64,000 bases of DNA from Pseudomonas putida (GTDB lineage Bacteria; Pseudomonadota; Gammaproteobacteria; Pseudomonadales; Pseudomonadaceae): contig CP047152.1 of assembly GCA_041879295.1 (NCBI GenBank), positions 1,927,501 through 1,991,500 on the forward strand, read 5' to 3'. Position 1 is the first letter of the stretch. Each line of letters begins with the position of its first letter. Under the pieces are notes generated by a model. It saw only the letters and a list, made by a program, of their open reading frames with translations. It was not told where the DNA came from and did no database searches. Both the position numbers and the translations under genes were made by a program. This document shows positions 9,149 through 17,506 of the stretch, one piece after another.

Positions 9149-10579
9149 TCAATGCCCGACGTAGACGGTCAGTGTCTGGCCTGGCTTGAGGGCGTGGCCG
9201 CTGCGTGGGTTCCAGCGCTTGAGGTGCTTCATTTCCACATTGAAGCGCTTGGCCACCAGGTACAGGGAGTCGCCCTTGCGCACCTTGTATTTGGTGGAGC
9301 GCTTTCCGGATGCTGCGACCCGGTTGCCGGCGGCGCTCGGAGCACTGCCACCACGCAGGGCCAGAACCTGGCCAGCGCGCAGACTGTTGCCGGACAAGCG
9401 GTTCCAGCGCTTGATGTCCTTGACCGATACGCGGTTGGCCCTGGCGATGACGCTCAGGTTATCGCCACGCTTGACCCGGTAGCTGCGTGCCGCCACCGGT
9501 GCCTTGGCTTCGGCCACAGCCCTGGCAAACGCTGCTTTCGGTGGTTGCAGGCTGACCAGCTGCTCGGGGTTGAGGTTGGACAGGCTGGCACTGAGCAACT
9601 GCGCCTTGGCGGTGGGCACCAGCAGCTGTTTCGGGCCATCGACAGTCATGCGCTTCTTGAATGCCGGGTTGAGCTGGATCAGCTCGTCCTCGTCGATGTT
9701 GGCGAAGGCCGCGACCCGGGTAAGGTCCAGGCGATCTTTGATCGCCACCGCTTCGAAGTACGGTTCGTTGGCGATCGGGGTGAGATTGATGCCATAGGCT
9801 TCTGGCGTGGACACCACCTGCGACAGCGCCAGCAACTTGGGCACGTAATCGCGGGTTTCCTGTGGCAGCGGCAGGTTCCAGTAGTCGGTCGGCAGGCCGA
9901 GCTTTTCGTTGCGCTCGATGGCTCGGCTGACGGTGCCTTCGCCGGCATTGTAGGCCGCCAGGGCCAACAGCCAGTCGCCGTTGAACATGTCGTGCAGGCG
10001 GGTCAGGTAATCCAGCGCGGCGTTGGTCGACGCGGTGACATCGCGGCGGCCGTCATAGAAATTGGTCTGGCGCAGGTTGAAGTGACGACCGGTAGCCGGC
10101 ATGAACTGCCACATGCCGGCAGCGCTGGCGCGTGAGTAGGCCATGGGGTTGTAGGCGCTTTCGATGGCGGGCAGCAGTGCCAGCTCCAGCGGCATGTCGC
10201 GTTCTTCAAGGCGCTCGACAATGTAGTGCAGGTAGAGGCTGCCACGTTCCCCGGCGCTTTCTATGAAGGACGGGTTGCTGGCGAACCACAAACGCTGCTG
10301 CTCGATGCGTGGGTTGACATCGATGCTGTCCTGCAGGGCGAAGCCCTGGCGCATGCGCTCCCAGACATCCTGCGGTGCCTGCTGGGCCGGTTTGACCAGC
10401 AGCGGGGAAGGTTTGTGTTTGATCCGCGCCTGGTAGTTGTGCGCGCGAACGCTATCGGATTCGTCGAGCTGACGGGTGCTCTGGCAGCCCACCAGCGTGG
10501 CTGCCAAGGCCAGCGCACTGATTTGGGCCAGGCGCGTCAGGGCGACGGAATGAGAGGTTCTGCGGCTACGGGAAGACAT
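9149..10579 (-). CDS. mltD: Membrane-bound lytic murein transglycosylase D
   Basis: This 476-residue lipoprotein has a lipobox LVGC with the acylated Cys at 32. It is followed by a lysozyme-like SLT domain (about 95-240) with catalytic Glu140 in the motif LLPAIESAYNP and the AAGMWQFMPATG and LALAAYNAGEG segments. Two LysM peptidoglycan-binding repeats follow, about 376-420 (YRVKRGDNLSVIARANRV) and 431-475 (YKVRKGDSLYLVAKRFNV). It cleaves the glycan strands of murein to 1,6-anhydromuropeptides at the outer membrane. It sits 100 bp downstream of gloB on the same strand, as in other pseudomonads and in E. coli. Confidence 0.96.
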   Translation of the reverse strand: MSSRSRRTSHSVALTRLAQISALALAATLVGCQSTRQLDESDSVRAHNYQARIKHKPSPLLVKPAQQAPQDVWERMRQGFALQDSIDVNPRIEQQRLWFASNPSFIESAGERGSLYLHYIVERLEERDMPLELALLPAIESAYNPMAYSRASAAGMWQFMPATGRHFNLRQTNFYDGRRDVTASTNAALDYLTRLHDMFNGDWLLALAAYNAGEGTVSRAIERNEKLGLPTDYWNLPLPQETRDYVPKLLALSQVVSTPEAYGINLTPIANEPYFEAVAIKDRLDLTRVAAFANIDEDELIQLNPAFKKRMTVDGPKQLLVPTAKAQLLSASLSNLNPEQLVSLQPPKAAFARAVAEAKAPVAARSYRVKRGDNLSVIARANRVSVKDIKRWNRLSGNSLRAGQVLALRGGSAPSAAGNRVAASGKRSTKYKVRKGDSLYLVAKRFNVEMKHLKRWNPRSGHALKPGQTLTVYVGH

Positions 10580-10679
10580 CGGCTGACACAGGTATCCGGG
10601 CGAAAAATTTCGGCGATTCTAGAAACCGCTCCGGCCCCGGTCAACCTTTGACCCTCACTTGCGATATATCTTGCGGTTA

Positions 10680-11459
10680 TCAGAAGCTGTCCTTCCAAGA
10701 CCTCAAGGCAGCAAAAACAGCGACATGCGAGGTGTTTGAATGTCCCTTCCATTCGTCTGCTTTTTGTTTAACTAATGTTTCAGAGGTGCGCAGAAAGGGG
10801 TTGGTCAGGCGCTCCAGGCCAATCGTTGAGGGCAGGCTGATGCGATTTTCGGCGCGTAAACGGGTAACGTCCTCAAACCGTTGCTGAACGTGCGGATTGC
10901 TCGGCTCTACAGCTTTGGCGAAGCGCAGGTTGCTGAGGGTGTATTCGTGGGCGCAGTACACTTCTGTCTGCGCTGGCAGGGCCGCCAGGCGGGCGAGGGC
11001 GGGCTGCATCTGTTCGGGTGTACCCTCGAACATGCGTCCGCAACCGGCGGCGAACAGGGTGTCGCCACTGAACAGGACGGGCGTTGCTGGCTGGTCGCTG
11101 AAGAAGGCGATATGCCCCAGGGTGTGGCCGGGTACTGCCAGTACCTGGAATGTCACACCCAGCACGTCGACCCTGTCGCCTTCGTCCAGTGCCAGGTCGC
11201 GGCCGGGAATGCGCTCGTTGGCCGGGCCACAGACCCGTGCACCGGTCAATTGCCTGAGCCGTTCCACCCCGCCGACGTGGTCATTGTGGTGGTGGGTGAC
11301 GAGGATGTCGCTCAGCACCCACTCGGGGTTGGCAGCCAGCCAGCGTTCCACCGGGCCGGCATCGCCCGGGTCGACCACCGCACAACGGCGTTTGGCAGTA
11401 TCCTGTAACAACCAGATGTAGTTGTCGGAGAAAGCGGGGAGAGCATCGATCTGTATCAT
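10680..11459 (-). CDS. gloB: Hydroxyacylglutathione hydrolase (glyoxalase II)
   Basis: This 259-residue metallo-beta-lactamase-fold enzyme starts [18 protein letters not shown], as in proteobacterial GloB. The metal motif THHHNDH is at 55-61 (ligands H56, H58, D60, H61), with further conserved segments PGHTLGH and [12 protein letters not shown] and the substrate-binding [13 protein letters not shown]. It hydrolyses S-lactoylglutathione to lactate and glutathione in methylglyoxal detoxification. It is divergent from the methyltransferase gene starting at 11545, an arrangement widely kept near rnhA and dnaQ in gammaproteobacteria. Confidence 0.96.
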   Translation of the reverse strand: MIQIDALPAFSDNYIWLLQDTAKRRCAVVDPGDAGPVERWLAANPEWVLSDILVTHHHNDHVGGVERLRQLTGARVCGPANERIPGRDLALDEGDRVDVLGVTFQVLAVPGHTLGHIAFFSDQPATPVLFSGDTLFAAGCGRMFEGTPEQMQPALARLAALPAQTEVYCAHEYTLSNLRFAKAVEPSNPHVQQRFEDVTRLRAENRISLPSTIGLERLTNPFLRTSETLVKQKADEWKGHSNTSHVAVFAALRSWKDSF

Positions 11460-11544
11460 GGTGCGGATCCGATTCGCCTAGCGTGGCACATGAGGGCATC
11501 TTAGCCGCGATGGCGCGGTGGGAGAACCTTCGAGGGAGAGCGCA

Positions 11545-12318
11545 ATGACCGACCAAGCCTTTGCTCAGGCCGACCCGGACTGGGTCGAGCTGATCAGCCT
11601 GGCCCGTGAGTGGTTCAATGGCCCACTCGGCCAACTGATGCTCATGGAGGAGGACAAACTGCTGGAAGAAGAGCTCGGGCGCTTCTTTGGCGGTTATCTC
11701 GTACATTACGGGCCTTGCGCCGAGCCACCGCCCAGAGCCCCCCAGGTGCAGCGTAACGTGCGCCTTGGTGCGCCGTTGCCGGGGGTGGAGATTGTCTGCG
11801 AAGAGCAGGCCTGGCCGTTGAGCGAGCACGCTGCCGATGTGGTGGTGCTGCAGCATGGGCTGGACTTCTGTCTGTCGCCCCATGGCCTGCTGCGCGAGGC
11901 CGCCAGTGCCGTGCGCCCGGGCGGGCACCTGCTGATCGTGGGGATCAACCCGTGGAGCAGCTGGGGCATGCGCCATTTCTTCAGTCACGATGCTCTGCGC
12001 AAGGCGCGCTGCATCTCGCCGTCACGGGTGGGCGACTGGCTCAACCTGCTGGGCTTCGCGCTGGAGAAACGCCGCTTCGGGTGCTATCGTCCGCCGCTTG
12101 CCTCACCGGCCTGGCAGCAACGCCTTGAAGGCTGGGAACGACTGGCCGGCGGCTGGCAGGGCTTCGGTGGCGGGGTGTACCTGCTGGTGGCGCGCAAGAT
12201 GGTGGTGGGCCTGCGGCCATTGCGGCCGGAACGCCGCGAGCCAATGGGCAAGCTGCTGCCGCTGCCACTGGCGAAAGTCAACCGCACCGCAGCCAACCCC
12301 GAAACTGACAAGCACTGA
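11545..12318 (+). CDS. SAM-dependent methyltransferase (class I, YafS-like)
   Basis: This 257-residue protein has a class I methyltransferase core in which the usual glycine-rich motif I is weak. The segments HAADVVVLQHGLDF and AASAVRPGGHLLIVGINPWS match motifs post-I to III of this fold. The start at 11545 is preceded by GAGGGAGAG. It is encoded between divergent gloB and downstream rnhA (15 bp away), the same neighbourhood as the uncharacterised yafS gene in E. coli. The substrate is unknown. Confidence 0.85.
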   Translation: MTDQAFAQADPDWVELISLAREWFNGPLGQLMLMEEDKLLEEELGRFFGGYLVHYGPCAEPPPRAPQVQRNVRLGAPLPGVEIVCEEQAWPLSEHAADVVVLQHGLDFCLSPHGLLREAASAVRPGGHLLIVGINPWSSWGMRHFFSHDALRKARCISPSRVGDWLNLLGFALEKRRFGCYRPPLASPAWQQRLEGWERLAGGWQGFGGGVYLLVARKMVVGLRPLRPERREPMGKLLPLPLAKVNRTAANPETDKH

Positions 12319-12333
12319 ATTCAAGAGTGGTAC

Positions 12334-12780
12334 ATGAGCGATAGCGTCGAGATGTTTACTGATGGTGCCTGCAAGGGCAACCCTGGCCCGGGTGGCTGGG
12401 GCGTGCTGATGATCTACAAGGGCGTCGAGAAGGAACTATGGGGCGGCGAGCGTGAGACCACCAACAACCGCATGGAGCTGATGGCCGCGATCCAGGGCCT
12501 GATGTCGCTCAAGCGTGAATGCGAGGTGGTACTGACCACCGACTCGCAGTACGTGATGAAGGGCATCAACGAGTGGATGGTCAACTGGAAGAAGCGCGGC
12601 TGGAAGACGGCGGCCAAAGAGCCGGTGAAGAATGCCGACCTGTGGCAGCAGCTCGATGAGCAGGTCAACCGCCACAAGGTGACCTGGAAGTGGGTGCGCG
12701 GCCATATCGGCCACCCCGGCAACGAACGCGCCGACCAGCTGGCCAACCGTGGGGTCGATGAGGTGCGCGCCCAGCGTTGA
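12334..12780 (+). CDS. rnhA: Ribonuclease HI
   Basis: This 148-residue enzyme carries the complete RNase HI active site: D10 ([12 protein letters not shown]), E48 (NNRMELMA), D70 (TTDSQYV) and D134 (NERADQLA). It degrades the RNA strand of RNA-DNA hybrids during replication and R-loop removal. The gene starts 15 bp after the methyltransferase stop and is followed within about 50 bp by dnaQ, the conserved rnhA-dnaQ pairing. Confidence 0.97.
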   Translation: MSDSVEMFTDGACKGNPGPGGWGVLMIYKGVEKELWGGERETTNNRMELMAAIQGLMSLKRECEVVLTTDSQYVMKGINEWMVNWKKRGWKTAAKEPVKNADLWQQLDEQVNRHKVTWKWVRGHIGHPGNERADQLANRGVDEVRAQR

Positions 12781-12830
12781 GCTGGGGTACAATCGCGGCC
12801 TTTGTAACGGATGCAAGTTGGAGCGCCCGC

Positions 12831-13589
12831 GTGGAGCAGCAGCAAGATAAACGGTTCGTCATTCTCGATACCGAAACCACGGGTATGCCGGTTGGCGAAG
12901 GCCACCGGATCATCGAGATCGGCTGTGTCGAGGTCATCGGCCGGCGCCTGACCGGGCGGCACTTCCACGTCTACCTGCAGCCCGACCGCGAGAGTGACGA
13001 GGGCGCGATCAACGTTCACGGCATCACGGATGCCTTCCTGGTTGGCAAGCCACGCTTTGGCGATGTTGCCGAAGAGTTCTTCGACTTCATCCAGGGCGCC
13101 ACGCTGGTCATCCACAACGCGGCGTTCGACGTTGGCTTCATCAACAACGAATTCGCCTTGCTGGGCCAGCAGGACCGCGCTGACATTTCGCAGCACTGCA
13201 CTATTCTGGATACCCTGCTGCTGGCACGTTCGCGCCACCCAGGGCAGCGCAACAGCCTGGATGCGCTGTGCAAACGCTACGACATCGATAACTCGGGCCG
13301 TGAGCTGCACGGCGCACTGCTCGACTCGGAACTGCTGGCAGACGTTTACCTGGCCATGACCGGTGGCCAGACCAGTTTGTCGCTGGCAGGCCATGGCGCA
13401 GATGCCGATGATGACGGGCAGGGGGCTGGCGGCAGCGAGATTCGCCGGATTGTCGGGCGTACCCCGGGGCGGGTGATCATGGCCAGCGCCGAGGAGCTGG
13501 AGGCGCATGCCGAGCGTCTGGCAGCGGTTGCCAAATCGGCAGGTGGGCCTTCGCTGTGGCAGGCCCTGACCGAGATACCTGCGGGTTGA
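12831..13589 (+). CDS. dnaQ: DNA polymerase III epsilon subunit, 3'-5' proofreading exonuclease
   Basis: This 252-residue protein, read from the GTG at 12831, has the three exonuclease motifs of DnaQ: Exo I with D13 and E15 (ILDTETTGMP), Exo II around HNAAFDVGFINNEF, and Exo III HGALLDSELLADVYLAMTG. The C-terminal tail after the conserved SLSLAG is the part that binds the alpha subunit. I prefer the GTG start because upstream in-frame codons overlap rnhA and read as unlikely protein, while GGAG precedes it. A later start directly before the FVILDTETTG strand would also be compatible with family lengths. Confidence 0.94.
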   Translation: MEQQQDKRFVILDTETTGMPVGEGHRIIEIGCVEVIGRRLTGRHFHVYLQPDRESDEGAINVHGITDAFLVGKPRFGDVAEEFFDFIQGATLVIHNAAFDVGFINNEFALLGQQDRADISQHCTILDTLLLARSRHPGQRNSLDALCKRYDIDNSGRELHGALLDSELLADVYLAMTGGQTSLSLAGHGADADDDGQGAGGSEIRRIVGRTPGRVIMASAEELEAHAERLAAVAKSAGGPSLWQALTEIPAG

Positions 13590-13614
13590 GGCGCTGGGCT
13601 TGCCGTGGGTTGTG

Positions 13615-14169
13615 GGGTGTTGCTGAGATCGAGCGCCGCCCGCGCGGCGCATCGCGAGCTGCGCTCGCTCCTACGTTTGTTTCGGGCCAGTAACGCCTGT
13701 GACAGGCGCGCGCGACCGCCTTGCTCGTACGACGCGATATCGAGCCATGCACCAGGGCGTTCGCGCGAATATCCCATAGGAATAATTGGCCAGTAACGCC
13801 TGTGCAGGCGCGCGCGACCGCCTTGCTCGTACGACGCGATATCGAGCCATGCACCAGGGCGTTCGCGCGAATATCCCATAGGAATAATTGGCCAGTAACG
13901 CCTGTGACAGGCGCGCGCGACCGCCTTGCTCGTACGACGCGATATCGAGCCATGCACCAGGGCGTTCGCGCGAATATCCCATAGGAATAATTGGCCAGTA
14001 ACGCCTGTGACAGGCGCGCGCGACCGCCTTGCTCGTACGACGCAATACAGAGTCATACACCAAAGCGTTCGCGCGCAAATCCCCCAGGAATAATTGGCCC
14101 GAAACAAACGTAGGAGCGAGCGCAGCTCGCGATGCGCCGCGCGGGCGGCGCTCGATCTCAGCAACACCC
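13615..14169. repeat. Long inverted-repeat element, copy 2, with four tandem core units
   Basis: Perfect 74-bp arms at 13615-13688 and 14096-14169 face each other. Between them the core seen singly elsewhere is repeated in tandem: 13689-13791 (103 bp), 13792-13893 (102 bp), 13894-13996 (103 bp), and a diverged fourth unit 13997-14095. The first three are almost identical, differing mainly by one base in CCTGTGACAGGC versus CCTGTGCAGGC. Every unit runs AGTAACGCCTGTG to GGAATAATTGGCC. The element ends 66 bp before the start of the decarboxylase gene and would be transcribed with its leader if the promoter is upstream. No protein is encoded here. Confidence 0.9.
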
Positions 14170-14235
14170 AACACTCAAGGCAGGCACGTCAACTACCCTG
14201 ACATGGACGCCATGTCCTTCGGAGGTAGCCGCCTG

Positions 14236-16485
14236 ATGTACAAGGACCTCAAGTTCCCGATCCTCATCGTCCACCGCGCCATCAAGGCCGACAATGTTGC
14301 CGGCGAGCGCGTGCGGGGCATCGCCGAGGAACTGCGCCAGGATGGCTTTGCCATTCTCGCCGCAGCTGACCACGCCGAAGCACGCCTGGTCGCCGCCACC
14401 CACCACGGCCTGGCCTGCATGCTGATTGCTGCCGAGGGCGTTGGCGAGAACACCCATTTGTTGCAGAACATGGCCGAGCTGATCCGCCTGGCCCGTCTGC
14501 GCGCCCCCAACCTGCCGATCTTTGCCCTGGGCGAGCAGGTGACCTTGGAAAATGCCCCCGCCGAAGCCATGAGCGAACTCAACCAGTTGCGTGGCATCCT
14601 TTACCTGTTCGAAGACACCGTGCCGTTTCTCGCCCGCCAGGTGGCGCGTGCTGCACACACCTACCTCGATGGCCTGCTACCGCCGTTCTTCAAGGCACTG
14701 GTGCAGCACACCGCGCAGTCCAACTATTCCTGGCACACCCCGGGCCATGGTGGCGGTGTGGCCTATCATAAAAGCCCGGTAGGCCAAGCCTTTCACCAGT
14801 TCTTCGGGGAAAACACCCTGCGCTCGGACCTGTCCGTTTCCGTACCGGAGCTGGGTTCGCTGCTCGACCACACAGGCCCACTGGCCGAAGCCGAGGCCAG
14901 GGCGGCGCGCAACTTCGGTGCCGACCATACCTTCTTCGTCATCAATGGCACCTCCACGGCCAACAAGATTGTCTGGCACGCCATGGTCGGCCGTGACGAC
15001 CTGGTACTGGTGGATCGCAATTGTCACAAGTCGGTAGTGCACGCGATCATCATGACGGGGGCCATCCCGCTGTACCTGTGCCCGGAGCGCAACGAACTGG
15101 GCATCATCGGGCCGATCCCGCTCAGCGAGTTCAGCCCCGAGGCGATCGCTGCGAAGATCCAGGCCAACCCCCTTGCCCGTGATCGTGGGCAGCGCATCAA
15201 GCTGGCGGTCGTGACCAACTCCACCTACGACGGGCTGTGTTACCACGCCGGGCTGATCAAGCAGGCCCTGGGTACCAGTGTCGAGGTGCTGCACTTCGAC
15301 GAGGCCTGGTTTGCCTATGCCGCATTCCACGACTTCTTCACCGGGCGCTACGCCATGGGCACCGCGTGCGCGGCAGACAGCCCGCTGGTGTTCAGCACCC
15401 ATTCCACCCACAAGCTGCTGGCGGCGTTCAGCCAGGCCTCGATGATTCATGTGCAGGACGGCGCCAGGCGGCAGCTGGACCGGGACCGTTTCAACGAAGC
15501 GTTCATGATGCACATCTCTACCTCGCCGCAATACAGCATTCTCGCCTCGCTGGATGTGGCTTCGACCATGATGGAAGGGCCGGCCGGACGCTCGCTGCTG
15601 CAGGAGATGTTCGACGAAGCGTTGAGTTTTCGTCGTGCCCTGGCCAACCTGCGTGAGCACATTGCCGCAGAGGACTGGTGGTTCAGCATCTGGCAGCCGC
15701 CAAGCGCCGAGGGCATCCCCCGTCTGGCTGCGCAGGACTGGTTGCTGCAGCCCGGCGCGCAATGGCATGGGTTTGCTGAAGTGGCGGCCGATTATGTGCT
15801 GCTCGACCCGTTGAAAGTGACCTTGGTAATGCCGGGGCTGAGCGCAGACGGTGTGTTGGGCGCGCGCGGCATCCCGGCGGCGGTAGTCAGCAAGTTTCTC
15901 TGGGAACGCGGGCTGGTGGTGGAAAAAACGGGCCTGTACAGTTTCCTGGTACTGTTTTCCATGGGCATCACCAAGGGCAAGTGGAGCACCCTGCTCACCG
16001 AGCTGCTGGAGTTCAAGCGCCACTATGACGGCAACACCCCGCTCAGCAGTTGCCTGCCGAGCGTGGGGGCTGCCGACGCCTTACGCTACCAGGGCATGGG
16101 CCTGCGCGACCTGTGCGACCAGTTACATGACTGCTATCGCGCCAATGCCACGGCCAAACAGCTGAAGCGGCTGTTCACCCATTTGCCGGAAGTGGCGGTA
16201 AGCCCGGCCCAGGCCTATGACAAAATGGTGCGTGGGGAGGTAGAGGCGGTGCCGATCGAGGCACTGCTGGGGCGTGTGGCAGCGGTAATGCTGGTGCCGT
16301 ACCCGCCTGGCATCCCGCTGATCATGCCGGGTGAGCGGTTCACCGAGGCGACCCGCTCGATCCTTGACTACCTGGCATTCGCCCGAGCATTCAACCAAGG
16401 CTTTCCCGGGTTTGTCGCCGATGTGCACGGCCTGCAGCACGAAGGGGGCCGCTACACCGTGGATTGCATCACGGAATGCGCGTGA
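14236..16485 (+). CDS. ldcA: Orn/Lys/Arg decarboxylase, LdcA-type
   Basis: This 749-residue PLP enzyme of fold type I has an N-terminal response-regulator-like wing domain (MYKDLKFPILIVHRAIKAD), the central catalytic domain with PLP lysine K393 in the motif STHSTHKLLAAFSQAS, and a C-terminal domain with YPPGIPLIMPGE. It closely resembles P. aeruginosa LdcA, a lysine decarboxylase that makes cadaverine; arginine or ornithine use cannot be excluded. The ATG at 14236 has a strong GGAGG at 14221-14225, and the protein then starts exactly like LdcA. A longer reading frame would enter the repeat element. It converges with the short gene at 16469-16687, overlapping it by 17 bp. Confidence 0.93.
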   Translation: MYKDLKFPILIVHRAIKADNVAGERVRGIAEELRQDGFAILAAADHAEARLVAATHHGLACMLIAAEGVGENTHLLQNMAELIRLARLRAPNLPIFALGEQVTLENAPAEAMSELNQLRGILYLFEDTVPFLARQVARAAHTYLDGLLPPFFKALVQHTAQSNYSWHTPGHGGGVAYHKSPVGQAFHQFFGENTLRSDLSVSVPELGSLLDHTGPLAEAEARAARNFGADHTFFVINGTSTANKIVWHAMVGRDDLVLVDRNCHKSVVHAIIMTGAIPLYLCPERNELGIIGPIPLSEFSPEAIAAKIQANPLARDRGQRIKLAVVTNSTYDGLCYHAGLIKQALGTSVEVLHFDEAWFAYAAFHDFFTGRYAMGTACAADSPLVFSTHSTHKLLAAFSQASMIHVQDGARRQLDRDRFNEAFMMHISTSPQYSILASLDVASTMMEGPAGRSLLQEMFDEALSFRRALANLREHIAAEDWWFSIWQPPSAEGIPRLAAQDWLLQPGAQWHGFAEVAADYVLLDPLKVTLVMPGLSADGVLGARGIPAAVVSKFLWERGLVVEKTGLYSFLVLFSMGITKGKWSTLLTELLEFKRHYDGNTPLSSCLPSVGAADALRYQGMGLRDLCDQLHDCYRANATAKQLKRLFTHLPEVAVSPAQAYDKMVRGEVEAVPIEALLGRVAAVMLVPYPPGIPLIMPGERFTEATRSILDYLAFARAFNQGFPGFVADVHGLQHEGGRYTVDCITECA

Positions 16486-16687
16486 TCTCGACGCCGGAGC
16501 GTGCCAGTTCGAAACGGTTATCACCCAGGTGGTTGACCTTGTCGCCGATGGCCAGGCGATAGGTGGTGATGGGGGCGCCCAGCGTGCTGCCGTCGAGTTG
16601 CAGGGTGGATTCCTGGAACTCGTGCACGGGGTAGATGCGGCCTTCGGCGTCACGGGCGTGGAATTGGCCGACCATTACTGCTGCCAT
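16469..16687 (-). CDS. Small conserved protein of unknown function
   Basis: This 72-residue soluble protein begins MAAVMVGQFHARDAEGRIYP and has no signal peptide, helix-turn-helix or metal motif that I recognise. The sequence looks like a single beta-rich domain (TYRLAIGDKVNHLGDNRFEL). A second ATG at 16675 is equally plausible. The gene overlaps the end of the decarboxylase gene by 17 bp on the opposite strand. Codon use is normal and the protein reads as real, but no role can be given. Confidence 0.6.
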   Translation of the reverse strand: MAAVMVGQFHARDAEGRIYPVHEFQESTLQLDGSTLGAPITTYRLAIGDKVNHLGDNRFELARSGVEITRIP

Positions 16688-16842
16688 TTGGGTGGAAACC
16701 TCTGAATTACGTAGGAAATGTATGAAGGCATAGACCGTGAAACAGCCTCGGAAGTTTTCGCCCTGCGGAAAAAAACTTAGGCGCCGGAGAACGGTCATCT
16801 ATAACTACAACGTCTCTTTACCCCGCAAAGGTTGGAATTGCC

Positions 16843-17403
16843 ATGAGCCAAGTGTATTCGGTAGCAGTTGTCGTCGGTAGCTTGCGCAAGGAGTCCTACA
16901 ACCGCAAGGTCGCCCGCGCACTTTCGGAGCTGGCGCCGTCCAGCCTTGCCCTGAGAATTGTCGAGATTGGCGACTTGCCGCTGTACAACGAAGATATCGA
17001 AGCCGAGGCGCCACCGGAGACCTGGAAGCGTTTTCGCGATGAGATCCGCCGCAGTGATGCGGTGCTGTTCGTCACCCCGGAATACAACCGCTCGGTGCCG
17101 GGCTGCCTGAAAAATGCCATTGATGTGGGCTCGCGTCCTTACGGGCAAAGTGCCTGGAGCGGCAAGCCGACGGCGGTGGTGAGTGTGTCGCCGGGGGCTA
17201 TTGGGGGCTTTGGCGCCAACCATGCGGTGCGCCAGTCGTTGGTGTTTCTCGACATGCCCTGCATGCAGATGCCCGAGGCTTACATTGGCGGCGCGGCGAG
17301 CCTGTTCGAGGATTCGGGCAAGCTCAACGACAAGACGCGACCGTTCTTGCAGGCGTTTGTCGACAAGTTTGCTTCATGGGTGAAGTTGAACAGGGCGGTC
17401 TGA
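16843..17403 (+). CDS. chrR: NADPH-dependent FMN reductase, ChrR-type quinone/chromate reductase
   Basis: This 186-residue flavodoxin-like protein has the FMN phosphate-binding motif GSLRKESYNRK at 12-22, the signature TPEYNRSVPGCLKNAID near 79 and GKPTAVVSVSPGAIGG. It matches the ChrR protein characterised from P. putida, a soluble flavoprotein that reduces quinones by two electrons and also reduces chromate, protecting against oxidative stress. Its own ribosome site (AAAGG) lies upstream of the ATG. It converges with the TonB receptor gene across a REP pair. Confidence 0.93.
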   Translation: MSQVYSVAVVVGSLRKESYNRKVARALSELAPSSLALRIVEIGDLPLYNEDIEAEAPPETWKRFRDEIRRSDAVLFVTPEYNRSVPGCLKNAIDVGSRPYGQSAWSGKPTAVVSVSPGAIGGFGANHAVRQSLVFLDMPCMQMPEAYIGGAASLFEDSGKLNDKTRPFLQAFVDKFASWVKLNRAV

Positions 17404-17433
17404 ACCCCGAATCATGCTGTGCAGCGCCCCCCC

Positions 17434-17503
17434 GTAGGAGCGGTTTTACCCGCGAATGCGTCATTGAATTTGCCGACGCATTCGCGGGTAAACCCGCTCC
17501 TAC
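17434..17503. repeat. REP pair, TTCGCGGGTAAACCCGC type, between convergent genes
   Basis: The sequences GTAGGAGCGGTTTTACCCGCGAATGCG-like (17434-17462) and its inverted copy (17475-17503) form a long imperfect hairpin about 30 bp after chrR stops and just before the TonB receptor stop on the other strand. It may stop or buffer transcription from both sides. Confidence 0.88.
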
Positions 17504-17506
17504 CCG

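Noticed and set aside
13615..14169. CRISPR array
   Set aside because: Whole 103-bp units repeat with no unique spacers, and no cas genes are near.
13346..14174. Minus-strand frames with repeated segments across the tandem array
   Set aside because: The repeated peptide simply reflects the 103-bp DNA repeat read in frame; the unit length varies by one base, so frames are not kept.
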